From positions 124,001 through 188,000 of the forward strand of contig URXA01000002.1 of assembly GCA_900551745.1 (NCBI GenBank): DNA of 64,000 nucleotides, given 5' to 3'. The notes beneath the pieces were generated by a model. That model did no database searches. It had not been told where the DNA came from and saw only the letters and a program-made list of their open reading frames with translations. Source of the DNA: an uncultured Phascolarctobacterium sp. (lineage in GTDB: Bacteria > Bacillota > Negativicutes > Acidaminococcales > Acidaminococcaceae). Made by a program: the position numbers and the translations under genes. This document shows, piece by piece, positions 27,200 to 36,914 of this stretch; position 1 is the stretch's first letter; each line of letters starts with the position of its first letter.

Positions 27200-27228
27200 A
27201 TTATAAACTTAACAATAATTATTGTCAA
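27200..27228 (-). promoter_or_regulatory. Consensus promoter of the thrS leader
   Basis: Minus strand TTGACA (27228-27223), 17-base spacer, TATAAT (27205-27200): a full match to the housekeeping consensus. Confidence 0.9.
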
Positions 27229-27318
27229 TAATTTTGATCCGTAAAATTCTTGTAGCCAAATTTATATCGTTACCTTATAATTATATTAAGATTAGTGATA
27301 ATTTTAGGAGATGCCCTA

Positions 27319-28908
27319 ATGAAGATCTGGAATAATCCATTCAAAAAAATACTGATGTTTACCCTGCTGCTTCTGTCCTTTGCTTCGGCTCAGGCAGCGG
27401 AAAAACAAAAAGAAACTCTGCTGTTTTTACCTTTGGACAATCGTCCTGTCTGTTCCTCTTATGTTGCAAAAACGATGGAAGCAGCAGGCTACAAAGTGCT
27501 GCTTCCGCCTGATAAATACCTGGCTTCATATAATCGAAACGGCAGTCCCGATGAATTATGGAAATGGCTCGTCAGCCGTGCGCCTCAGGCAGAAGCCGCA
27601 GTTATTTCCACAGACAGTCTGATTTATGGCGGGCTGGTTGCATCGCGCACTCACCACGAATCGCAGGCAGTTTTAGAGCAGCGTCTGCAGCGGCTCGAAA
27701 CCCTGCGCGATCAGTTCCCAGTACGGCTTTACGCCTTCTCTACTCTGATGAGAACCCCGCGTGCCAGTTTTGGTGCCGTTGAACCTTCCTATTATTCCAA
27801 AATCGGTCCGGCTATTTTTCGTTATTCCGAGCTTTGTGACTCCGAAGATTTGATTGGACTCAGCCTCAAAGACGCTTTAACGAAAAAAACTTTATCTGCA
27901 AACCTGCCTGCTGCAGATTTGCAGGACTGGCTGGAACGCCGTCAAAAAAATCTCAATATCAACAGTAAACTGACAGAAATGACCCGCAGCAATCGTTTTC
28001 ACTTTCTCGCAATCGGCAAAGATGATAATGCTCCGCTATCGCATACCCATATGGAAGCGCGCAAGCTCACTCAGGAAACATATGATCTGACGCAGCGCAC
28101 TTTTCAGATAGTCCCCGGCGTCGACCAGCTTGGTCTGCTGCTGCTGACCAGAGCCGGCAACGAACTAAACCGTTATCAGCCACGTGTTTACGCCTATTAT
28201 GCCGAGGGCTGGGGACCGCGGACGCTGCCGCAATATTCTGATATGACCTTAGGTCAATCAGTGCCGCAGCAGATTTTAGCAGTCGATGGACGTACTGCTA
28301 CCAGTGCTGCTAATGCAGATGTTGTTTTAGCGCTCAATACGCCCTTTGACGGCGTAATGATGGATTCTACCGCTCCTTCCAACCAGTTTTTCTCTTCACC
28401 GCAAAACCGTGCCTATATCGAACAGCTCAAAAAGCTTATGGATAACGGCTACCGTGTCTCTTTGGCCGACGTAGCTTATTCTAACGGAGCTGATAATGGC
28501 TTTATGAACGAGCTTGCTAAGCAGGGGCAGTTGGAACGGCTGACAGCCTATAATGGCTGGAATACTGCGGACAATACCGTTGGATTTGCTATTTGTCAGG
28601 GGATATTGACTCCGCAGATGCCGAAACAGGATGCTGAAAAGCTGATGCGTATCAGAGTTATCGACGACTGGTATTATCAGGCCAATGCCCGCCGCAGCGC
28701 TACAGCATTTTTAGAAAGCAAAAATCAAAAAGATGCAGTTTACCTTCTCGGCACCTATCAAAAACCGATTCACGACCTGGCATTAGGCGTTTGCCTAGAT
28801 TTATCAGGACGTTATAAATTTACAGAAAAAAGTAATTTTGATATTTCTTTCCCCTGGAACAGACTCTTTGAAATCGATGTAGAATTGAAAAAAGATAAAA
28901 AGAAATAA
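27319..28908 (+). CDS. DUF4127-family secreted protein
   Basis: A 529-residue protein of unknown function. The N-terminus is a signal peptide (to about residue 27, ending in AQAA). The mature part begins LLFLPLDNRPVC, which I recognise as the hallmark of DUF4127. Acidic and Asn-containing motifs such as ISTDSLIYGGLVASR and VADVALAN-type segments suggest a metal or sugar site, but no catalytic activity is established. The start is ATG 27319 behind AGGAG; the frame opens 24 bases earlier without a site. Possibly an envelope or glycan-related enzyme. Confidence 0.85.
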   Translation: MKIWNNPFKKILMFTLLLLSFASAQAAEKQKETLLFLPLDNRPVCSSYVAKTMEAAGYKVLLPPDKYLASYNRNGSPDELWKWLVSRAPQAEAAVISTDSLIYGGLVASRTHHESQAVLEQRLQRLETLRDQFPVRLYAFSTLMRTPRASFGAVEPSYYSKIGPAIFRYSELCDSEDLIGLSLKDALTKKTLSANLPAADLQDWLERRQKNLNINSKLTEMTRSNRFHFLAIGKDDNAPLSHTHMEARKLTQETYDLTQRTFQIVPGVDQLGLLLLTRAGNELNRYQPRVYAYYAEGWGPRTLPQYSDMTLGQSVPQQILAVDGRTATSAANADVVLALNTPFDGVMMDSTAPSNQFFSSPQNRAYIEQLKKLMDNGYRVSLADVAYSNGADNGFMNELAKQGQLERLTAYNGWNTADNTVGFAICQGILTPQMPKQDAEKLMRIRVIDDWYYQANARRSATAFLESKNQKDAVYLLGTYQKPIHDLALGVCLDLSGRYKFTEKSNFDISFPWNRLFEIDVELKKDKKK

Positions 28909-28916
28909 CCGGCATT

Positions 28917-28957
28917 AAAATACCGCTGAACCATTTTGTTCAGCGGTATTTTTTATT
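28917..28957. terminator. Terminator between the DUF4127 gene and the TonB receptor
   Basis: AATACCGCTGAA and TTCAGCGGTATT form a 12-bp stem with an eight-base loop, A-rich on the left and T-rich on the right, so it can end both convergent genes. Confidence 0.8.
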
Positions 28958-28967
28958 AACTGAAAAA

Positions 28968-30917
28968 TTAAAAGCTGTAGTTTATACCAATTTGATAGTT
29001 CCGCCCAGGTTCAGCATACCACTCATCAAACCCAAGAAACCCGCCGCTTTCATTGTCCCAATTGGAATAAAACTGATTAAAAATATTATTGACCTTCACA
29101 TAAAGCCTGGCATTTTTCTGCAGCTTATAGTTCAATGAAGTATTCCAGACCCAGTAATTATTGTTGGCAAAACGATTTTCACCGCGGCCGTTAGTCTGAT
29201 CAAAAACTCCGCGCCCCTGCAGCAGCACACTATACTTATCATACTCGCACATTAAATCAAGCAACAGTTCACCGTGGGGTATCATCGTACTTACAGGACT
29301 TGAGTTTTTGCGTTCCGTATCCACTTTCGTCTGTGTATAAGACACTTGCGAACTCCATTTTTCTGAAAACCGTTTTGACGCGGAAACAGTAAATCCTGTT
29401 GCTTTCTCGTGCGCAATATTGGCATATCTGGAAAACATACTATTACCAACGCCAAATTTCTCGACTGCAATAACATCCGTTGCATCACGGTGAAAAACAT
29501 TCATTTTCAATGATAAAGACTCATCCGGCCTATAAGTTACACCAGCTTCATAAATCTTACCTTCTTCGGGCTTTAAATCCTCGTCACCATAATCAGGAGA
29601 AAATATCTGCAGCTGTTTGGGCGGCGCAAAATATTCCGTATAAGACAAAGTGTATAATACTTTTTCAAAAGGCAGATATTCCAACAATACCGCAGGAGAA
29701 AGCCTGCTCCCTGCATAGGAATTCCAATCCTGGCGCAGACTGCCAACAGCTTTGACACTATCGGCCAGCTGCCAGGCATCCTGCAGATAAACAGCCTTAC
29801 TGATCACCGTTCTGTCATTATATTTTGCTGCCAGATCCTGATAATCCAGGACCTGATCCTGATAATATTCCACACCGCCGGTCAAAGTATGCTTAGGATG
29901 CCACTGTTTGCTGTAGCGATCAAAAAAACCTTCCGTCCGCAAATCAAGCAGCCACGGCCGTTCAACATTAATGCTTCTATCATAGGCGGCATTGCTGCTG
30001 CGCCTGTAAATCCCCACAACATTATTTTCTGTGTCCGAGATTTTACGTTCATATTCCAGAGTTAAATTATTTTCTGTCTTGCGGGCATCGGCCATAAAAA
30101 TATTTTTAACCAACTTTGGCGGCTTATTTTTATCACTTTCCATGTTTTTATAATTAAAGATCTTCGATGTATACCTGCCGCTGAAAGCACTGTAGCTTAA
30201 AGTCAGATCAGCAGCTTCACCCCAGGCTTTGGTCAATTTGATATCGGCATTTTCAATATTTTCATACGAAGAAATACTCTGCCGGGCACTGCTGTAATCA
30301 CCTGTAATACTTTTTTGGGCATAAACCGACCAGCTCCAGTCACCGCTTTTGCCCAAATTTAAAATATTCTCACGTTCTCGTCCATAACTGCCCGTTTCCA
30401 GATTGATACTGGTTTTAATACCTTCAACAGCTTTTTTTGTAGTTATCCTGATCACACCGCCTTTAGCAGCATTACCGTAAACATTTCCGGCTGCTGACGG
30501 CAAAACCTCTACACTTTCCAGCATTCCCGCCGGCAGCACGCTGAAATCAAAATCATTATAACTATTGCCGTTCCAGTTAGAACGCACGCCGTCAATAATT
30601 ACCAGATACCGGTCAGAACCCTTCAGCAAAATCTTACTGTAGGCATTCATACCACCGCTTGTTCCCCTGGACATCAAAGTAACACCCGGAAGCTGCTGAA
30701 TCACATCCAAAGCATTATCATAATTGCCGTTTTCCAGCTTCTGTTCATCAACTTTATAATAACCTGGTTTACCTGCACTGTTGTCATCACGCGCGGCTGT
30801 AACTATCATCGGATCTAAATAAAATTCCGCTTCACCCTCTGCCGTCGCGGTTTCCATTGAGAAAAACACCAGGCAAAAGCTTGTTATAGCCAAGAAACAC
30901 AAATATTTTTGCTGCAA
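28968..30917 (-). CDS. TonB-dependent outer-membrane receptor
   Basis: A 649-residue outer-membrane protein with signal peptide (about 1-26), a plug domain (IVTAARDD near 39, then DALDVIQQLPGVTLMSRG and YLVIIDGVRS near 100) and a 22-strand-type beta barrel with many alternating aromatic residues, ending in the terminal Phe typical of Bam-targeted porins. The size suits cobalamin/siderophore receptors of the BtuB/CirA type; the ligand is unknown. The start is TTG with GGAGAGG nearby and no better ATG. It follows the hybrid kinase gene by 56 bases. Its presence is evidence for an outer membrane. Confidence 0.9.
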   Translation of the reverse strand: MQQKYLCFLAITSFCLVFFSMETATAEGEAEFYLDPMIVTAARDDNSAGKPGYYKVDEQKLENGNYDNALDVIQQLPGVTLMSRGTSGGMNAYSKILLKGSDRYLVIIDGVRSNWNGNSYNDFDFSVLPAGMLESVEVLPSAAGNVYGNAAKGGVIRITTKKAVEGIKTSINLETGSYGRERENILNLGKSGDWSWSVYAQKSITGDYSSARQSISSYENIENADIKLTKAWGEAADLTLSYSAFSGRYTSKIFNYKNMESDKNKPPKLVKNIFMADARKTENNLTLEYERKISDTENNVVGIYRRSSNAAYDRSINVERPWLLDLRTEGFFDRYSKQWHPKHTLTGGVEYYQDQVLDYQDLAAKYNDRTVISKAVYLQDAWQLADSVKAVGSLRQDWNSYAGSRLSPAVLLEYLPFEKVLYTLSYTEYFAPPKQLQIFSPDYGDEDLKPEEGKIYEAGVTYRPDESLSLKMNVFHRDATDVIAVEKFGVGNSMFSRYANIAHEKATGFTVSASKRFSEKWSSQVSYTQTKVDTERKNSSPVSTMIPHGELLLDLMCEYDKYSVLLQGRGVFDQTNGRGENRFANNNYWVWNTSLNYKLQKNARLYVKVNNIFNQFYSNWDNESGGFLGFDEWYAEPGRNYQIGINYSF

Positions 30918-30973
30918 AGCAACCTCTCCTTGATAAAAGTTTCTTTTGTTATGACTTCAGCAAATACTATCAG

Positions 30974-33739
30974 CTAATGCAGAAACTTTTCAATACTTTT
31001 ATACAATTGTTCCACATCGAACGGCTTGGGTATAAATCCATTCATTCCTGCCGCTAAAGCCTTTTCCCGATCTTCCTGCATCGTATTGGCTGTCATGGCA
31101 ATAACAGGTATTTCCTGCGCGTCGTCCCTGCCTAAAGCCCTAATCTCTGCGGCAGCTTCCAGCCCGCCCTTTACCGGCATCTGCAGATCCATCAAAATCA
31201 GGTCGTAAGTGCCCGGCAGCGTTTCCTGGAATCTGTCTACAACCTGCTGTCCGTTTATAACGCGCTCAACATGTACTCCCTGCATTTCCAGCATTGTTAC
31301 AGCAATCTCGGCATTAAGATCATTATCCTCTGCCAATAAAATATTTTTATCGGCCAAATAACTATGCATCCTGACTTCGTCATTATTCTCCAGAATTTCA
31401 TCAACCTGTTTTTCGTAAACAGGCAGCTTAATAGTAAAGAAAAATTCAGAACCTTTTCCGACCTCACTGCGCACACTTAAAATACCGCCCATCAATTCTA
31501 CCAAATTACGGCTGATAGCCAGTCCCAGTCCTGTCCCCTGCTGATTGCTGCGGCTTTTTCGGAAAACCTGTTCAAATGATCCAAAAATACGTTCCAGATC
31601 TGTTTCAGGAATACCGATACCTGTATCACAAACACTGAAACGCAGCTCGGAAGCCCCACCTTCAGCAGCACTTTCCAGAACTGTTACCGTGATCCCGCCA
31701 TTTTTTTCTGTAAATTTATGAGCATTGGAAAGCAAATTAATAAGGATCTGCTTTAAACGCAGCTCATCGCCGACAAAATTTTTATGTGTAAAATAACATT
31801 TAAACTGCAGATTGATTTTTCTCTCTTCCGCCATCACCAGAAAAATATTCCGCAGCTGCCGTAACAGATTATCCATAGAAAAAGGCCGGCTTTCGATCTG
31901 GATCTTGCCGCTTTCTATTTTTGACATATCAAGGATATCATTAACTATCGATAATAAAAATTTAGCAGACGAATCAATTTTGGAAATATTTTTCTGTGTC
32001 ACAGGATCTCCTTCACCTGAAAGCCGCATCAGATTAGCCAACCCAATGATCGCATTCAAAGGTGTTCTGATCTCATGTGACATACGTGAAAGAAACTCGG
32101 AGCGGACCTTACTGATATTTTCAACTTTTTTCATTTTAAAATAAATGACCTGATTTTTCATTTTAAACCAAAAATACATAAAAATAATCGTTACCACAAG
32201 TAAAATAAAGCCGATTATAATCAGAGAAAATATGACCGGGTTGGAATAAACCAATGCCTTGAAAGACATTTCCTTCTTTGCCGACATCAAAGTATTATTA
32301 GACAAAATCTGCGCAGTTTGTTCATTGGTCAGGTTGACCAAACTTTTATTCAAAATAGAATACAACTGCATATCACTGCTGCTGCTGACCCCCAAAGACA
32401 AATATATCTCTGGGCTTTCCGTAACAGGGATAATATTAGTATAATAATCACTCATATACAGATTTTCCAAAACAACGACCGGTATTCTGCTATAAGAAGC
32501 TTCACCAGAATCTACTGCACTCAGGCATTTTTCATAAGTATCAAAATGTTCAACTGACTTGTGCTTGATATTACGTGATGCATAACTTCCGGTTATCACT
32601 GCTGCAACATTTTGATTACTTGGAAACGGAACATACTTGTTTCTCATGATAATAGAATTCAACATCATATAATTTTTAGTAATATTCAGTCCGCTGGGAT
32701 TAACAGCATTATTTTCATTGATATAATAACCAAGGATATCAGCCTGTCCGCTTTTTACCAATTCCAAAGTCTGCCCATAGGAAGCAGCCGTTATATACTC
32801 AAACTCCGCTCCGATCTGAGCAGCAATCAATGCAAAAATTTCAGGAACGATACCTTTGGGTTCGCCATCCTTAATATAATAAAAAGGATAATTGTTTTTT
32901 ACTACAGCTACCTTAAAGGGACCGTTCTTATGTATAAACTTATTTTCTTGTTCAGAGAACACAGCAGTGTTACTGTAATTAACAGGAAAATATTTTTGAA
33001 ACAGGGCTTCGCCAAAATTTGGATTAACTGCATAAATATTTTTTATCGCTTCATTAAGCTGCGCACTTATCTCTGGATCATCTTTCCTGGCAACGATATA
33101 GCAAGGCTCAGAATTAAAACGCAGCGCAACATTATAATCAGCTGCTTTGTTAAAAAGATCGCTGACCAAAAGCAGGTCTACTTCCTCATTGTCTAAAGAA
33201 CTTTCAAATGATTCAGCAGTGCTGTAATATTTAAAATTACACTTTACATCATTAAATTCTAAAACATTATTTAAACGTTTTATTTTATCAATAGCTTTAA
33301 CAAAAACACCAATCGTTTTTCCTTCCAGACTTTTGATATCAAATCCCTTGATATTTTGGTCATTCTTGTTATAGATCAGCAAACTGTAGCTATATCCCAT
33401 TAAATGCTCAGGATAATACAGTTTTTCACCAAACCCGGGTGATTTTAATACTGCGCCCATAAGATCGTATTTGTCCTGATCCATATTTTTGATTGACTGC
33501 GCCAGAGAATCATCAATAAACTCATATTCCCAACCCGTATATTTAGCAATTTCAACCAGCCACTCATAAACGATACCACCGTGCGTGCCATCTTCATAAG
33601 TCTCACACATACCGCGGGTTTGCGGAAACGCCACCTTTAAAACTTTTTTAGCCTGTGCTTCTGCAGCGTTTGCAGTCACACAGGCACAAACAGATATTAT
33701 TATTACTAACCAAATAAAAGTATTTTTAAGACGTTTCAT
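30974..33739 (-). CDS. EvgS-like hybrid sensor histidine kinase with two periplasmic solute-binding domains
   Basis: A 921-residue membrane sensor. Order: signal peptide or first helix (1-25), two tandem SBP_bac_3-type domains (about 33-250 and 272-490), transmembrane helix (503-524), HisKA with phosphorylated histidine in SRMSHEIRTPLNA (His555), HATPase_c (N box LINLLSNAHKF near 668, G boxes DTGIGI and GTGLGL), and a receiver domain with Asp851 in LILMDLQMP. There is no HPt domain and no adjacent response regulator, so the output partner is elsewhere. It is upstream of a TonB receptor on the same strand, suggesting that the sensed solute and the imported ligand may be related. AGGAAG precedes the ATG. 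Confidence 0.92.
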   Translation of the reverse strand: MKRLKNTFIWLVIIISVCACVTANAAEAQAKKVLKVAFPQTRGMCETYEDGTHGGIVYEWLVEIAKYTGWEYEFIDDSLAQSIKNMDQDKYDLMGAVLKSPGFGEKLYYPEHLMGYSYSLLIYNKNDQNIKGFDIKSLEGKTIGVFVKAIDKIKRLNNVLEFNDVKCNFKYYSTAESFESSLDNEEVDLLLVSDLFNKAADYNVALRFNSEPCYIVARKDDPEISAQLNEAIKNIYAVNPNFGEALFQKYFPVNYSNTAVFSEQENKFIHKNGPFKVAVVKNNYPFYYIKDGEPKGIVPEIFALIAAQIGAEFEYITAASYGQTLELVKSGQADILGYYINENNAVNPSGLNITKNYMMLNSIIMRNKYVPFPSNQNVAAVITGSYASRNIKHKSVEHFDTYEKCLSAVDSGEASYSRIPVVVLENLYMSDYYTNIIPVTESPEIYLSLGVSSSSDMQLYSILNKSLVNLTNEQTAQILSNNTLMSAKKEMSFKALVYSNPVIFSLIIIGFILLVVTIIFMYFWFKMKNQVIYFKMKKVENISKVRSEFLSRMSHEIRTPLNAIIGLANLMRLSGEGDPVTQKNISKIDSSAKFLLSIVNDILDMSKIESGKIQIESRPFSMDNLLRQLRNIFLVMAEERKINLQFKCYFTHKNFVGDELRLKQILINLLSNAHKFTEKNGGITVTVLESAAEGGASELRFSVCDTGIGIPETDLERIFGSFEQVFRKSRSNQQGTGLGLAISRNLVELMGGILSVRSEVGKGSEFFFTIKLPVYEKQVDEILENNDEVRMHSYLADKNILLAEDNDLNAEIAVTMLEMQGVHVERVINGQQVVDRFQETLPGTYDLILMDLQMPVKGGLEAAAEIRALGRDDAQEIPVIAMTANTMQEDREKALAAGMNGFIPKPFDVEQLYKSIEKFLH

Positions 33740-33885
33740 ATGAAAATTGCTTCCTTATTTTTCCGTCGTTTAAGCTAAATTATATACAGACTTATTTTAT
33801 CTTTTTAATCATTTTATTTATTCTATCAAAATTATACAATTTGAGCAATAAAATATCATTTTATATTGTAATTATTATTTCAAAA

Positions 33886-33929
33886 ACAAAATACCCTTCG
33901 TCGAAATACATCCGACAAAGGGTATTTTT
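33886..33929 (-). terminator. Terminator after phoR
   Basis: AAAATACCCTT and AAGGGTATTTT form an 11-bp stem with a second small internal pairing (TCG/CGA) in the loop; T-rich on both sides. It closes the pst-pho operon. Confidence 0.75.
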
Positions 33930-33930
33930 A

Positions 33931-35592
33931 TTATTTTCTCGGCAAAAATATTTTTATGACAGTTCCTTTTTCAAGTTCACTTTCCAGTTCAATACGCCCT
34001 TTATGGAACATAACTCCATGCTTGACTATCGAAAGCCCCAAACCAGTACCGCCGGTTTCTTTAAAGTGACTTTTATCAACTCTGTAAAAGCGTTCAAAAA
34101 CCCGCTCTTTATCAGCGCTGCCGATACCGCAGCCGGTATCCTTAAATGTCAGTACTGCTTCACCGGGAATTACGGCTACCGTAATCTCAACGCTGCCGTT
34201 TTCACGATTATACTTGATCCCGTTGTCGATAAGGTTATAAATGACCTCGCTCAAAACTGCGGGCACTCCTTCTACATCAGCTTCACAGCCGCTGACACTT
34301 ATAGCGACATTTTTCCTGGCAGCCTGTTCCTGCAGACGCTGAACAGTACTTTCAACCAAATTTTTCAGTTCGATCGTTTCCAGATTATTTGTATTATTGG
34401 CCGACTCGTCTAAACGTGACAGTTTCATAATATTATCGATAAGCACAATCAGGTGACTGGCCTCACTGTAGATTTTTTCCAGAAACCGCTGTTTATCGCC
34501 TTCTTGGACCAAGCCATTTTTCATAATCTCAGCATAACCCAAAATCGACTGCAGCGGTGTTTTCAATTCATGTGAAACGTTTGCGGAAAACTCTCGCCTC
34601 AGTGTTTCTGCCGCACGCTTTTCTGTAACATCAAAAATCAAAAGGACGCTGCCTTTACCGCCAACACTGCTGCCGCACAGCTGGTAAAAACGTCCATCCT
34701 TCTGGTACAGGCTTTCGCCGCTGCCGCCCGCAGCTACCTTCTGCAGCAGTTCCTGTACTTCTTGTCCCCGTTCCAAAGTCAGAATATTTTTACCAACTAT
34801 TTCACTATCCTGCAAGCCAAATAACTTAGCAGCACTGTCATTAATCGATAAAATATTCTGTCTGTCATTCAAAAGGATCAGGCCTTCATTCATACTCTGA
34901 GTAATAGCCGCCAGTTCATTCTGTTTTTGCCGCAGCTGCTTCAGCCCTTCTGAAACCTGCCTCTGCTGCTGAGCGATCCTAGTTAAAAACGGAGCCAATT
35001 CATCATAAGTATCATTTTCCAAAGGATTTTCCAGATCCACCTGATTCAAAGGCAAAATCATTTTATCAGTAATGCGCCGCGCCAGCAGCATAGCAGCTAA
35101 AGCCACTACCAGCACTACCGCTATCATATAAGGGATACTGCCGGCAACTGTAGCAAAAACAGAATCTGTCGTTCTGGCAACACGCAGCACATCGCCATTT
35201 TCCAGACTCAGAGCATAGTAAAAAGTCTTTTCCGAAAGAGTATCGCTCATACGTTCTGCCAGGCCAACTCCACTTGCCAACGCTTCCTGTACTTCCTCGC
35301 GGTCTTTATGATTAAGCATTTTTTCGGCAGCGACATGATTGTCATAGACAACTTTCCCGTCGGGAGCAATCAAAGTAACACGGGTCAGCTTACCGCTTTC
35401 CATAGTCAAAGCCTGCAGATGGCTTTGCTCACCCTGTTCCAGTTCCATTTTGATAAAAGTCGCTTCCTGTTTCAAATCACGCTGCATCGTGGCCATCGAT
35501 CCCTGATACATAATAACGGCGATCAGCACAGAAGTGATAATCACGGCTGCCGTTGACAAGAACAGCAGTCCGCTGAAAATTTTATTTCTCAT
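33931..35592 (-). CDS. phoR: Phosphate-regulon sensor histidine kinase PhoR
   Basis: A 553-residue membrane kinase. Two membrane helices (about 7-27 and 150-170) flank an extracytoplasmic domain; then a HAMP-like linker, a PAS domain (about 225-330), HisKA with His in SANVSHELKTPLQSI near 343, and HATPase_c with DTGCGI and GTGLGLSIV. The start is ATG 35592, six bases after AGGAG; a TTG two codons earlier is less likely. It overlaps the phoP stop region by 11 bases. It should sense phosphate status through PstSCAB-PhoU and phosphorylate PhoP. Confidence 0.92.
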   Translation of the reverse strand: MRNKIFSGLLFLSTAAVIITSVLIAVIMYQGSMATMQRDLKQEATFIKMELEQGEQSHLQALTMESGKLTRVTLIAPDGKVVYDNHVAAEKMLNHKDREEVQEALASGVGLAERMSDTLSEKTFYYALSLENGDVLRVARTTDSVFATVAGSIPYMIAVVLVVALAAMLLARRITDKMILPLNQVDLENPLENDTYDELAPFLTRIAQQQRQVSEGLKQLRQKQNELAAITQSMNEGLILLNDRQNILSINDSAAKLFGLQDSEIVGKNILTLERGQEVQELLQKVAAGGSGESLYQKDGRFYQLCGSSVGGKGSVLLIFDVTEKRAAETLRREFSANVSHELKTPLQSILGYAEIMKNGLVQEGDKQRFLEKIYSEASHLIVLIDNIMKLSRLDESANNTNNLETIELKNLVESTVQRLQEQAARKNVAISVSGCEADVEGVPAVLSEVIYNLIDNGIKYNRENGSVEITVAVIPGEAVLTFKDTGCGIGSADKERVFERFYRVDKSHFKETGGTGLGLSIVKHGVMFHKGRIELESELEKGTVIKIFLPRK

Positions 35593-36262
35593 AGCCAACT
35601 CCTATACGATAACCAACACCGCGTACAGTTTCTATCAAAGCTCCGGCTTCACCCAGCTTCAAACGCAGCGTCCGCACATGGACATCGACAGTACGTGTTT
35701 CTCCGGCAAAATCATAACCCCAGATATCAGTTAAAAGCTGCTCGCGCGTAAAAACCTGTCCCGGACGCTCTAACAGCTTATGTAAAAGCTCAAATTCCTT
35801 GAAGGTCAGAACTACCTCCTGATCACCGACCATGACCCGGTGCTTATCGATTTCCATCACCAACTCACCGGCAGTAAGTCTGCCCTGCTTATCCTCCTGC
35901 TTATAACGCCGGAGTACGGCTTTGACCCGAGACACCATTTCCATCATCCCGAAAGGCTTGGCGATATAATCATCAGCCCCGTTATCAAGACCATGAACTT
36001 TGTCGAATTCAGAACCCTTAGCCGTTGCCATGATCACCGGCACCTGCGCGGTCCGTTTATCGCCGCGCAGCCGCTTCAGCAGGCTCAGTCCATCTTCACC
36101 CGGCAGCATGATATCCAGCAGAATCAAGGTCGGCTTACCGCATTCCAGCGCTTTGAATAATTCATCGCCGCTGCTGACACCCAAAGCTTTGAAACCAACT
36201 GACTGTAATGTATAAACTTCTAATTCACGAATATTAGGATCGTCCTCCACGCAAAAGATCAT
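35582..36262 (-). CDS. phoP: Phosphate response regulator PhoP (OmpR family)
   Basis: A 226-residue two-domain regulator: receiver domain with acidic pair EDD near residue 6, phosphoacceptor Asp in LILLDIMLPGEDG near 50 and Lys in AKPFG near 102; then a winged-helix DNA-binding domain (VLTFKEFELLHKLLERPG, ending VRGVGYRI). The start is ATG 36262 behind GAGGAGG, so the gene begins inside the end of phoU (29-base overlap). Likely to act on the Pho-box-like repeats upstream of pstS. Confidence 0.92.
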   Translation of the reverse strand: MIFCVEDDPNIRELEVYTLQSVGFKALGVSSGDELFKALECGKPTLILLDIMLPGEDGLSLLKRLRGDKRTAQVPVIMATAKGSEFDKVHGLDNGADDYIAKPFGMMEMVSRVKAVLRRYKQEDKQGRLTAGELVMEIDKHRVMVGDQEVVLTFKEFELLHKLLERPGQVFTREQLLTDIWGYDFAGETRTVDVHVRTLRLKLGEAGALIETVRGVGYRIGVGYEK

Positions 36263-36914
36263 GCACAGTATCCTCCTCATGTGCTCCTGTAATCATAAAC
36301 AGCACCCATTGGGAAATATTTACCGCATGGTCGCCGATTTTTTCAAAATACTTGGCGATCATCAGGTAATCGATAGCCTGCTCGCCGCTATCCTGCGTGC
36401 TGCGAATGACCTGGATCAATTCTTTTTTTGCTCTGCTGAACAGTTCGTCAACAATATCGTCGTCACGCTCTACCTGCTGAGCCAGACGCAGATCTCCCTT
36501 CACAAAAGCATCCAGGCTGGTGCTGACCATCTTTTTCGCCGCTGTCGCCATTTGCTGCAAAAGCGATGTATCATAATCCCTGCCAAATTCAGCCTTGCCT
36601 AAAATCTCAGCAATATTGCCAGCCTGTTCGCCAATACGGCTCAAATCCGTAATCATTTTCAGAGCCGCTGAAATCTGACGCAAATCAGAAGCGACAGGCT
36701 GCTGCTTCAAAAGCAGATTTATACAAATATTCTCTACTTCCCGCTCTTTTTCCTCTGTGCGTTTGCCTAAAATAATAATTTCTCTGTTTAAAGCATCATT
36801 ATCTTCCTGCAAAGCCTGCATCACATGCTCCAAAGCATTCTCGCACAAAGTTCCCATTACGATCAGTTCTGTGTTCAAAAGCTCCATCTGAGCCGCAAAT
36901 CTGCTCCTTACCAT
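36234..36914 (-). CDS. phoU: Phosphate transport/regulation protein PhoU
   Basis: A 226-residue all-helical protein made of two similar PhoU repeats (for example EREVENICINLLLKQQPVA near 53 and a second copy near 155-215 with KYFEKIGDHAVNIS). It links the Pst transporter to PhoR signalling. It overlaps pstB by one base and phoP by 29. Confidence 0.95.
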   Translation of the reverse strand: MVRSRFAAQMELLNTELIVMGTLCENALEHVMQALQEDNDALNREIIILGKRTEEKEREVENICINLLLKQQPVASDLRQISAALKMITDLSRIGEQAGNIAEILGKAEFGRDYDTSLLQQMATAAKKMVSTSLDAFVKGDLRLAQQVERDDDIVDELFSRAKKELIQVIRSTQDSGEQAIDYLMIAKYFEKIGDHAVNISQWVLFMITGAHEEDTVHDLLRGGRS

